A stretch of DNA of 64,000 nucleotides. Source: Zygaena filipendulae (lineage: Eukaryota > Arthropoda > Insecta > Lepidoptera > Zygaenidae). How positions within the stretch are numbered: the stretch's first letter is position 1; each line of letters begins with the position of its first letter. The notes under the pieces are model-generated. The model was given only the letters and a program-made list of their open reading frames with translations, did no database searches and was not told the origin of the DNA. The DNA lies in the NCBI GenBank assembly GCA_907165275.2, contig OU015654.1, positions 10,185,501-10,249,500 on the forward strand. The letters are read 5' to 3'. Shown one piece after another: positions 52,711 to 63,091 of this stretch. Made by a program: the position numbers and the translations under genes.

Positions 52711-55537
52711 TACCTACTGTATATACGCAAGCGTATCTATATTATACGAGTTACTATTATAATAATTAATTAAGGATGCATAATTTGTAAAATTACTAAA
52801 ATTCAAAACGTAAACCATTTCTGAGTCCCTATTGTCGTTTTAAAGTTAATAATACCTTAATACACATTCGTTTTTCGTTTCTTCTATATTTGGACGAACA
52901 GACTGCTTGGGGCAATGCCGACCGCAACAGACAAAAGTGATAAAGCACAGTCATCCACTTTAACGACTGGAATTTACACGGTGTTATGTTTTTCTAGTTG
53001 ACCTGCGGCGACTTGCACGTTTTGTAAAGAGCTCTTTCGGAAGTAGGTAGGTACACAAAGAAATATTTTTTGCTCTCTGTTTATTATTTTCATAACTTAT
53101 TATGTATATTTCTATATAGATTAAAATAATGTATCTATTATTTATATATAGAAATGTAGAATAGAAATATATTTAATTTTTATTATGTTTGTAATAGAAA
53201 TAAAAAAAACTAAATTACTCGAATACTATAGAAAGCTTTTCCCACTTCTCCTTGTGTGAATGTTTGTTCCGGGATTAAAGTATCCTGTTACCCAAGAATA
53301 TCGAAGCAGTAGTTCCAGAGATTACCTTCTACAAACAACCAAAAAAACAAAGCAGCTGAGTGGATATTTTATTTTACCCCTTTATAATATTTTAATGTCT
53401 ATTAAATACATATCTTTATAATATAATATTATTAAAAAAAATGCAGGCCGATTCATTACGACGACGGTAAAATTCATTCCATATTCAAAAGAGAGTAATA
53501 CAGTTTTCTAACCACTGCTGTACCTACCCTTTTCATGTTCTTCACTTTGCACTATTTCACTTCACACGCGCGTATCACGTATGTACACCAATTATTACTT
53601 TTCATGAAACTGCGCAGGTTACCTTTCTTGTTGCCTGCTTTTGAAAATAACGAGATTGCAACACACGCGGCCGCGTATTAGGTACGGGCGCAGTAAAATT
53701 TACAGCGAATATCTTTTAGAAAGAGAATGATTGTGAATATGTATCGTAAAGAGAAACTATTTTTTTTTTATATAGACAAGGTACCAAAATTACCAATCTT
53801 CTGCCAATACGCAAGGGAATTGCTGTTGGTCCTTGCAATAATAAGCAGTAGTGAGAGGTTTCAATTAAAGTTTGACGAATGAAAAAATGTATATCAGAAT
53901 CAGCCAGCCCATTTTTATCCCCAACGAAAACAGAAAGGTGTTTTAAATTACATGTATTGTGTGTATCTACATTTCAGTTTATCTATCTTTCTTATTAGTT
54001 CCACTGACAAGAATGAATTTTATTGGCTTTTAAAAGACTATGTTTAAAGAAAAAATACAAAAATAAAATAAAATCAAATATTAATTGATTTATTATTTAT
54101 TTATTTATTTATCAAATAACAACAACAACAATAAATTACTGACGTAAATATATATTTCTAATTTGTATATTATATTTACTTAGGCTTTCATTGGATTGAC
54201 CCTCACTAAATTATACCAGGTTGTGACCTGGTACCACCGGTTATATAGTATAACACGTAGCGTTGCGAAATCACCACAGATGAATAGGTACCTAGACTAC
54301 TAGACCTAGACATATAAACTGGTAGGAATAATCGTACTGTTTCACCTTTTTGTTAATCTAAAACTCTTCACAGTCAGATGCTTCCGCTAAAGACATAAGT
54401 TCACCGCTTTCCTTAACAACTTCCCAGAGTTATATTATGCAACATTAGTAGGTACCAGTAACAATTAACTTCACTATTGCACTGTCTCAGGTCTCCGCTT
54501 AATTGAGAGGTTACCTCATAAACCGAGCCAAATAACAATATCGCCGGGGACTTTTTGTGAAGTTAAACTTAATCCTTTGGGAATGTCAGTGGAAAAACAG
54601 AAGCTTGAACATTTTTGGCACAGTGAAATTTTTAGGAACATGTAAATATTCCTAAAAATATTTGGCTTGATTTTGACGCATTTGGGTGCCCGATTTGCTG
54701 ATCGTAACGAGGAAGTGAAAATCTGACATTAGTGGAAACTCTATAGTGAAATAATAGCTAGTTAGAATCGGTTTAGTGGTTAAGTGATGGTGGAGTAAGA
54801 TATTCTTTCCTCTCTATAATATTAGCTAGGTATTTTTATAGTTTTTCTATTGATAAAGAAAGGATACCCTTAATTATTCTTCTCTTGAATAACAATAAGA
54901 CGCTTATATTAGATATGTCTATGTTTCCACATAATGTATATATAGGTAATATACCTATGTTTACGCATATCTAATGCAATAATAACATAAAATTATTTGT
55001 GTTACGAATTTACCTTCGCATAACCAACTACATATTTAGTACTTAACCATAAGTTACCAGTAGCGGTGGTAAGCATTAAACAAAACAATGGCGAACGAAT
55101 ACCTAATGTTAATTTGTACAAAAGATACTTGTTTAAGCCATGTACCTACACCTACTATATAGGTACTTTTATTAAAAATACGGGACTCCTTTGAAGTTTT
55201 TTGATGTTGTTGTTCATTCGTATAATACAGAATAACTAATTACTTAATTTTATTTAATCTACAAACAAAAGCTTGTTTTCCATTTACATTACTCACCTAA
55301 AACTTCGTATTAAATTCGATCGTGGACATTATTTACAATGTGTGTTTGATCATTGTTTTATTTTATGTTACACGAAGGTATAATACGTAATGCTAAGTAG
55401 GTAGTAGCCATTAAGGTAGGTTAGTTTTGTAAGTATATAAATATTAGTTCAAGCTACACCACGTGCTTGATTGTGTTTTTATTTTGTTCTGTTTTGATTA
55501 TACTTTACTCTTTAATGGTAGAGTCAATCAAGAGCCC
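52711..55537. other. AT-rich stretch with little structure
   Basis: A decayed Helitron-type piece lies at 53,235-53,345 (GGGATTAAAGTATCCTGTTA). (TTTA)n is at 54,089-54,112. A small hairpin, ACCAGGT with ACCTGGT, is at 54,217-54,234. No gene found. Confidence 0.4.
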
Positions 55538-55787
55538 CGCAGGGCAATTATGTAAGTTTTGTTGCTATCATATTTCAGTTTCAATCAGAAAAATGGCGAT
55601 TTTGTGATTAATTAATAAGGTTTAGGAAGCTTCAACTTTTGAAGTATGTTTATTTTGGTTGATTGTGAGATATTGTAGGTGTCACCGTGTCAAAACGTGC
55701 ATATTGTAATCGCAAAACCGTCACGTTTGATTGCAACCGAAAAATGATGGAAACAAAAGTTACATAATAGCCCCCCTGATGTCATAA
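55538..55787 (+). mobile_element. Inverted-repeat element E, copy 2, uninterrupted
   Basis: GCAGGGCAATTATGTAAGTT at the left and AAAGTTACATAATAGCCCCC at the right are imperfect inverted ends. The interior matches the split copy at 1,637-2,300 in order. No target-site duplication was found and there is no coding frame. Confidence 0.78.
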
Positions 55788-57166
55788 TATTTTTATATTA
55801 CAAAATATGTTTGTTGCTTTGCTGCTTGGTTTTCACGACATAAATTTTATAGCTTAGTGTGGGATCAAGTAGGTAGATCGGTATGTTGAGTGTATTCTGT
55901 GTATTTATTATTCATTTCTCAAAAAATAACTAGGCCTTTTTCCTTTTAGAGAAATAATAAAATATTTAACATGATTTTTATTTTCAATATTTCACCGCTC
56001 GTGACCCCGATGACTGTTCTATTTAAATATAAAATGTGTATTTGGTACCTACTAAGATTTATATATCTATGATTTTTAGATTATATGTGCATAATTATGT
56101 AAATATTCCATCTAAAATCTGTTGAAAGGGTCTAATTTTTGCGGCTTTTTAGTCTTGTGTACGGCAAAGTGCTCATTATAGACTTATGTATTTGAAATAA
56201 TCTCTACGACTTTCTTTTAACACCCCCTCAGACTCTTATTATGCTTTTATCCATTCTTCCCGACCAACCAAACGATTTAAACATTTCTCTCTTTTTCAAC
56301 GCTGTGGGATGATGTAGAGATTTATAATATTATTTTAAAATATAATATCCCGACTTCAACAGTAAGTAATTAACACCAAATTAATAACGTCGTTTCTTCG
56401 TTAACAATTCCTTTGGTTGTGTTATAACAAAAGATATATTCAGATCTTAATCAAGGTATATCTCAAGACATATACACCACGGTGAGGTTAGGCGTGGCCA
56501 ACTATCATAATTTACTATGTAAAGTAATTCAGTTGAGTTATTAGAATATAAAGCTCTTTTGTTAGTTGATAATTTAATAAGCAAGCTAAGCAATAATACA
56601 ATGTATTATAATGTATTATAACAAACAAGTTCCTCTTTATTTGTAAACGCCATTTGAAATTGTTTCATTACTCAGATATCTCGTTGGTTACGTCGACAAA
56701 TAAAACGGGTTCCAACTTCCATCCAATATATTTTGTTTGATTTATACATTTTGTTCATTTAGTGAATATTCAAATTGAGCGTAATCTAGGCACATAACAA
56801 TGAAATAATTATAATAATGAAATAAATTAATATACTATAAAAATTTTTTTGTTGTTATACGTCATTAAAATATAGAAAACAACACTTTGCTATAACCTAC
56901 ATAAAGCACGTGCCTCTTACACAATTCCAAATGGCAAATTATCTATACCAAAAAATCACAAAAATACTATTAGATATGTATATTGTATATGCCATATATC
57001 ATGTCAGGTTTTATATATTTTTTTCAAGTCAGATTTTTTGGGCACGGAGACAAAACAAATTTTGGGTTTCATTCGTCGTATCATTTTCAGGGCCCCGGTC
57101 GTAGTAAACTATGAAAATGTTGAAAGTTATATTGATCATTCTAACTCGTTCACGGATGTTATAATA
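55788..57166. other. Unassigned AT-rich stretch
   Basis: No element ends or family motif seen; the 64-codon frame at 56,910-57,104 looks like chance. Confidence 0.4.
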
Positions 57167-58737
57167 CACTCGAGAGCAATGAATTAGGGTCAGGTAAAGA
57201 TATCTCAATAACTCAAAAACTAAAAATGCTAGCTTAATGAAATAAATTGTGTTTGATAGACAATTAAATGTTCCTTGAATGAAAGTAATAAAATTTATCA
57301 GTTACTGTAAAGCTATGCCATAAAAATGACAAAATACAAAAAATGGTACTTTTGTAAATCGAACTAAACATTTTCTTCTTCGGTTTTTACTTTTGTTTCT
57401 AGTCTCTCATATAAAAAGGTGTATAAAAAGCGTTTCTGATGTTGAATATTCATTATTAAAGCTGCAATAATGTCGCTTACACCTGAAGGATGCACCAGAA
57501 TTCTTACAATGCTGGAAAACGGCCGGAGTCAGCGTGATCCAGCAAGGACAGTTGGTGTGTCGCTGTCAACTGCACAAAAAGTTCTCCAGCGTTACGAGGA
57601 AATCGGCTCAAACCTACGCACTCCAGGAAAAGGTAGAGCCAGACGTACCACAGCACGAGAAGATCGGTAGTTGGTCAACACAATGCTTCGAAACCGCTTT
57701 CTTACAGGAACTGAACTTACACATCAGTTCCAACGCCGCGGAGGAAGTAATCCAAGTGCATGTCTGTAAGACGACGACTTGCTGACGCAAATTTAAAACC
57801 ATGAAGGTCTGCAAACGGCCATAAATTGGAGCGAGAACATCGTATTTCGATATTTTAGATATGCTCGAAATCACTTAAATTGGAGTGTTGAAGATTGGTC
57901 AAGAATTGGTTCTCAGATGAATCAAGGTTTATGCTCTATAAGCATGATGGAAGAACGAGAGTGTATATAAGACCAGGGGAGCGATTCAAGCAAGCCTGCA
58001 TCGAAGAGACTGGCCTATGGTGGTGGATCGTTAATTGTATGGGCCGGAATTTCTTCAGGGAGCCGCAGAGAGCTGGTGCTTATAGAAAACGGCTCTATAA
58101 CTAGTGGAAGATACGTGGAAGAAATCCTAAACGAATAAGTTAGAATATGTTGGTCCATTTATGATCAATTTGGAAGAGGATGCTATCTTCATGCATGACA
58201 ATGCCCGGCCTCATACTGGTAGAATTGTGATTGAGTAGCTTCAAGAAGTTAACATTAACTGTATGGAGTGGCCACCACGCAGCCCAGACCTGAATCCGAT
58301 CGAGCATGCTTGTGACGAGCTCGGAAGATGTGTGAGGCGTCGAAACCTTTCCCCAATCACGCTCAAAGTCGCTCTCGTAAAGGAATGCGAGAATATTCCC
58401 CAACATCGTTTAAGAAACTTGGTGTACAGCATGGCAAACCGCAATACCGCAGTGATGAGAGCACGTGGAGGTAATACAAAGTACTAAAACACGAGAAATT
58501 TAAAAGTAATAAAAAAAAACAATTATTTTTATATTGTTGATATAAGTTGAGAAAGGGTATTTTTTTGTTATTTTAATTTTTTATGAATAAAATACAAAGT
58601 GGCTTATACATTTTATTACTTTCATTTACGGAACATTAAATTGTCTATCAAACACAATTTATTTCATTAAGCTAGCGTTCTTAGTTTTTGAGTTATTCAG
58701 ATATCTTTACCTGACCCTAATTCATTGCTCTCGAGTG
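57167..58737 (+). mobile_element. Tc1-like DNA transposon with about 130-bp inverted repeats
   Basis: CACTCGAGAGCAATGAATTA on the left and its complement on the right begin inverted repeats of about 130 bp (57,167-57,297 and 58,607-58,737) differing at roughly eight positions. Both ends are flanked by TA (57,165-57,166 and 58,738-58,739). The total of 1,571 bp fits a Tc1-family element with one transposase gene. Long repeats of this kind may hold inner and outer transposase-binding sites. Confidence 0.92.
57470..58487 (+). pseudogene. Tc1-like DD34E transposase, inactivated
   Basis: The start ATG at 57,470 opens MSLTPEGCTRILTMLENGRS, a helix-turn-helix DNA-binding domain, and then GKGRARRTTAREDR, the GRPR-like linker, ending at a TAG (57,668). 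Catalytic motifs survive in two other frames: NWFSDESRF (first D, frame opening at 57,895), HDNARPHT (second D, about 58,194) and SPDLNPIEH (E, about 58,293). Thirty-four residues separate the second D from the E, one of them an in-frame TAG, which makes this DD34E. At least two frameshifts and several stops separate the parts, so no active protein is made. A complete copy would be about 340 residues and would cut and paste the element at TA sites. Confidence 0.9.
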
Positions 58738-58739
58738 TA

Positions 58740-59635
58740 GGAGGTAAAGAAAAGAATGAATGGTTTTCACAACGTTGAAATACTAGAAAAATACTTAACA
58801 GCGTTTTATGCACCGAGTTTCAGAACCTTACATACATCTCAATTTCACTTTTGGCCTGTATTTGACACCATTCTTGTTTCGGGAACCCATTTTTTATAGT
58901 AACATTATGGGGAATTACGAGTCAAACCCAACTTCTGAATTTTACGTAAGCAACAGGAAAAGGCTTCAAATAAAAACGAATTCGTCTTTTTTACAATGCC
59001 CACTAAATATGATTTCAAAGAAAGTGTCAATTTTAAAACAACAATAAAATTATTTTTACTGGTCCTATTGATTTATACTTCACAATCTAATTAATTACTA
59101 AGTCAGTCATGGACTTTAAAATAAATTTTAATTTGCGAGCAATACGACCTGCTAGGCTTATTATTGTATTTAGTCATTTTTTTTTTTTTTTTTTATTAAT
59201 AAAATTACAATCTCAATAACGATTTTTACGACGTTTATGTTCAATCAAGTATACAAACAAACAAACGATGTTGAACTTTCTATATTATAATCTCTTGGTG
59301 ATGCAGGTTAGTAGCTAGGTATATCCTCGGCAAATAACCAGTGATAAAACTTAATAGACCGCGTTTTCACTGAATAAATAAACCATTTTGTCAAAACGAC
59401 TGAACCCTTTCTCACTGCGAAGAATTATAACTACCTATACCTATACCAACCACAAAATTTAGATGCTTTGATATCCTTAGTAATCTATCGTCATAAACAG
59501 ACAGGTAGACGTGGCGAAGGACTTTGTTTTATAATATTTATTAAGGATATTGGTATCGTCTATTGGTTTTTATCTTTTTACAAGTGTTACAAGTGTTACA
59601 TTCTGCTTTCAACTATTATCGACAACTAGCTGTCC
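58740..59635. other. Unassigned stretch
   Basis: A run of about 20 T sits at 59,179-59,198. The 79-codon frame at 58,808-59,047 has no family resemblance. Confidence 0.4.
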
Positions 59636-59830
59636 CCCACGGTTTCAACCGTGGTAATTTCGGAGTTCCCGCGGGAATTCCGGAATAAACTATAAGACGT
59701 AAGTATAGGTACAAACCTTTCTCTTGAATCATTCTATCTATTGATGGAAACCGCATTAAAATCTGTTGCGTAGTTCAAAAAATCTGAGCGTACAGACGGC
59801 GAGAAACGACTTTGTTTTATTCTCTGAAGA
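59636..59830 (-). mobile_element. Helitron-like element, module M4
   Basis: CTAGCTGTCCCCCACGGTTT terminus, GGAGTTCCCGCGGGAATTCC, TACAAACCTTTCTCTTGAAT, CGCATTAAAATCTGTTGCGT, and GAGAAACGACTTTGTTTTAT near the outer end. Confidence 0.8.
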
Positions 59831-59994
59831 TATGATTAATTATTCTATATTCTCAGGGATATTTTCAAATGCAATCTAGATTTTGATCTTTTCTTTTAGA
59901 AACTTTGAGACGGATCTACATAAAATAGGTACAAATCGCTGGCATTCTGTTTATTGAGAAAAATTATCATTCTCATATTTGGGATTAGCTGTGC

Positions 59995-60098
59995 CCCGCG
60001 GTTTCACCTGCTTGCATGAATTTCAGAATTCCCGCAGAAACTATTTTTTTTCTTTCTAAAATAAACGTAGCCTAAGTTACTCCGTATAACCCCAGCTC
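59995..60098 (-). mobile_element. Helitron-like M2 copy, truncated by the R1-clade LINE
   Basis: TTAGCTGTGCCCCGCGGTTT, AATTCCCGCAGAAACTATTT and GTAGCCTAAGTTACTCCGTA follow M2, then similarity is lost shortly after TATAAC at about 60,090-60,100, where the LINE sequence begins. Confidence 0.75.
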
Positions 60099-61603
60099 CC
60101 CCACAAAGACAAGGAGGCGGTGGCGGCACCACGAAAACACGTGGCTCCGCGGTCAAAAATCGATTTGAGTGGGAAAAAGTGCTCCGATTTTAGTGATCTT
60201 AGTGTCAAAAGAAGCGTCTCAGCGAGCGCTAAGTGTTTGTGGAAATTTTTTTTTGAAATTGAAGAAAGTTGAGAGGTGTTTTTTGGCAAAAACAAAAAAG
60301 TGAAAATTTTCAAAGTGAAATTCTGCTTTAAAGCGATCGGCGACACCAGTGTTTTGAAGTGCCATTTTGTGCGCCTCAAGGAGTTCTACACGGCGGTACC
60401 TTCACCGGATTTTTGCGGGGAATGGTTGGAGTACAATCGCCGAAAAACACAAAACCACGTGGCACGTGGTCACCTAAGGAGAAGCGTGCGGCTGGTTTTC
60501 GCTGTTCAGCAGGGTAGAGAGCAGCGAGGCCGACTCCCCACCACTTGAAGCAGGAAAATTAGAGTGCAGAAACTGGAGATACAAGTTTTTCAAAACTCAA
60601 AATTTTCAAAACTTAATAACTTTTCATAGCGATCGATGACCTACTCTTTTTATATTTTTATCCGATACTGTTCCAGGCTCTCTATGTTACTTTTTAATTT
60701 CAAAATTTTTTATTCATAAATTACCGATATATTTAAATTACAAGTTCAAGGTCATCGATATCTCGTAATCCACCGTGTCAGTATCTCTGGTTTCAGCTGT
60801 AGGTTGTAGGACTAGTCTTAATTAGATATATTGTATGTTTAAATAAGATTTTTAATGATAAGTTTTTGACTAGTGTTACTTTTTATGTGTTTTTACGTGT
60901 TTTTTGGCCCTTAAAAGTCGGGGGCGCATTTGCAGTCGAAATAACCTATCTTGTTGAATAGGTCTCTGCAGTAGCTTTCTAACGAGCCCAAACTCGGGTA
61001 TCCTATCTTCAATAGGACCTGAGATAGAATTTTCGGCAGCCATTTGGCGGCCATCTTGTATTTTAAAGTGCCTGTAACTTCCTTCGTAGGCATCGTACGA
61101 GCTCAGGATCTTCACAGCTTATCCTAGGACGACTAGATCTGTCGAACGGGACACTCAGAAAGCAATTATTTTATTACCATTTTGACCCCCCCTTTTTCGA
61201 CTACGTAGGATTGTGGGCCGTGGGCCGAAAACTAGGTCTATCTGGAACCATTGGTCGTGGCGCGGTCCGATTTTCTTTGGTACAACAGGCTTGTAGAGAC
61301 CTTTCTTGCAGACTATATAGAGCTACTCTACGTAGAGCCGTAGAGCCTTTTTGACAAAAATTGTTTATTTTTCGCTTTTAACTACTTGGACTGTGACTAG
61401 GATTGTGACTAGAGATAGGAATAACTCTACATTTCTATTTACATTAAGTTAAGACTAAGATTGACAACCAAACACGGGTATGGTTATCTTATTCTAGTGT
61501 TTGTTTTATTTACAATTTTATTTACAATTACCACAATCTTATACACATTATTTACAACTTTTACAAATTTACACTGATTTGACTAACTAGCTACCATACG
61601 AAT

Positions 61604-63091
61604 ATGTTTGGCATACGCTCCCCGGCTCAGAAGGCCGCAGGCCCTGACCCTCCAAGGCTTTCCCACCAAAAATCAGATAGGCCTATGGATAGGACGGTTA
61701 CGCTCTCGCAGGCATCTAGTGTCAAGGACTCCATCGGTATCTGGGAAACTTCCTTAACGGATACACGCCCCAAGACTCCTACACAGACCAAAGCCGAAGA
61801 TCAGGCAAAGGCCACAGCACCAAGCCAGAGACAGAGACTGGTGCTATCCAAGAGGGAGAAACCCAGAAGACCGTCAGTGGAGGCAGTGGTGGTCTCACCC
61901 CGAGTCGAGATACGGGTGGACAGGGTTTCGGAGGCACGAAGTTGTCTAGTTAGGGCAAAGACAAATCTAGGCGAGTCCCGAAACTTAAGAACCGACTTGA
62001 AAGCCAGTATCACGCAGGCGATTGAGAGGCTATTCCAGCTGGTAAAGGAGTCTGAAACGGAGAGGAAGAGTGAGAAGGGAACGGGAAGGGAAAAGGAGGA
62101 AGAAACAAATTCTGGAAGAGTTAGTGGGGAAGAGCCTAAGGGAAGGGGTAAGGAGGACGAGGGAGAAAGTAGGATAGTTCAAAAGCTTGAGGAGCATACC
62201 AAGCTCTTAATAGAAAATGGGGAGAAGATGGAGAGGCTAAGAGAGATGATGAAAAAGCAGCAAGAGGAAATGGCAAGGACGACGTACGCGGGTGTCACGG
62301 CCGCCCGACCTGGGGATCGGCCCCCAGCCCGGGGGGCGCTGCACTCGGTCGTCATCACATCCAAGGATGAGCAAGAAACGGGGGAGGAGGTATTGGGCAG
62401 GATCAGGGAGGCAGTGGACGCAAAGGATGGGTGGATAAGAGTAGAAAAAGTGCGGAAAGCCAGGGATAGGAAGGTGATTGTAAGCTGTAGGACTGAGGAG
62501 GAGCGGAATAGGGTCAAGGAAAGGCTACAGAGGGCAAAGGACCACCTCACCGTGGAGGATGTGAGAAACAAGGACCCCCTCCTGGTTCTTGTGGGCGTCA
62601 TGGCATACCACAGTGATGAGGATGTCATGAGAGCCCTCAGAAATCAGAACGAAGGCGTTTTTCGCAACCTCAGTGACGGTGAGGATCGAGTCACTGTAAA
62701 ATTCCGGAAAAGAGCTAGGAACCCTCACGTTTGCAATATAGTAGTCAGCACTTCACCAACGATCTGGCAGAGGGCGGTCGCGCTGGGCGAGCTGTGCATT
62801 GATCTGCAACGCGTTAGGGTTGCGGATCAGTCACCGCTCGTCCAGTGCTCCCGCTGCTTGGGATACGGTCATAGTAGGAAGTTCTGCACAGAGTCGGTAG
62901 ACGTCTGCAGCCATTGCGGGGGCCCGCACGTGAAGGCGGACTGCGCGGAATGGCTTGCGGGCGGGCCGGCTTCGTGCAGAAATTGTACTAAGGCCAAGTA
63001 CCACAACAGCCAGCACAACACCTTTGATGACACCTGCCCTATAAGGAAAAAGTGGGATGCACTAGCCCGGGCATCAATTGCCTATTGCTAA
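61604..63091 (+). CDS. R1-clade LINE ORF1 (gag-like nucleic-acid-binding protein)
   Basis: The complete frame has 495 codons. The N-terminal third is low-complexity and basic. Residues about 130-225 are K/E/R-rich and likely coiled coil (KLEEHTKLLIENGEKMERLR). The C-terminal half holds the conserved domain (VLVGVMAYHSDEDVMRALR) and then three zinc knuckles: C415-x2-C-x4-H-x4-C428, C435-x2-C-x3-H-x4-C447, and a wider C458-x2-C-x9-H-x6-C478. This set and spacing are typical of ORF1 of R1-clade elements (R1, TRAS, SART, Waldo). The protein is expected to coat the element RNA and guide it to the nucleus. The start ATG is the first in the frame after a stop-rich leader. The frame is undamaged, which implies recent insertion. 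Confidence 0.9.
   Translation: MFGIRSPAQKAAGPDPPRLSHQKSDRPMDRTVTLSQASSVKDSIGIWETSLTDTRPKTPTQTKAEDQAKATAPSQRQRLVLSKREKPRRPSVEAVVVSPRVEIRVDRVSEARSCLVRAKTNLGESRNLRTDLKASITQAIERLFQLVKESETERKSEKGTGREKEEETNSGRVSGEEPKGRGKEDEGESRIVQKLEEHTKLLIENGEKMERLREMMKKQQEEMARTTYAGVTAARPGDRPPARGALHSVVITSKDEQETGEEVLGRIREAVDAKDGWIRVEKVRKARDRKVIVSCRTEEERNRVKERLQRAKDHLTVEDVRNKDPLLVLVGVMAYHSDEDVMRALRNQNEGVFRNLSDGEDRVTVKFRKRARNPHVCNIVVSTSPTIWQRAVALGELCIDLQRVRVADQSPLVQCSRCLGYGHSRKFCTESVDVCSHCGGPHVKADCAEWLAGGPASCRNCTKAKYHNSQHNTFDDTCPIRKKWDALARASIAYC

Noticed and set aside
61801..62728. Long minus-strand frames (149 and 70 codons) under ORF1 of the R1-clade LINE
   Set aside because: They are antisense shadows of a well-supported gag-like gene.
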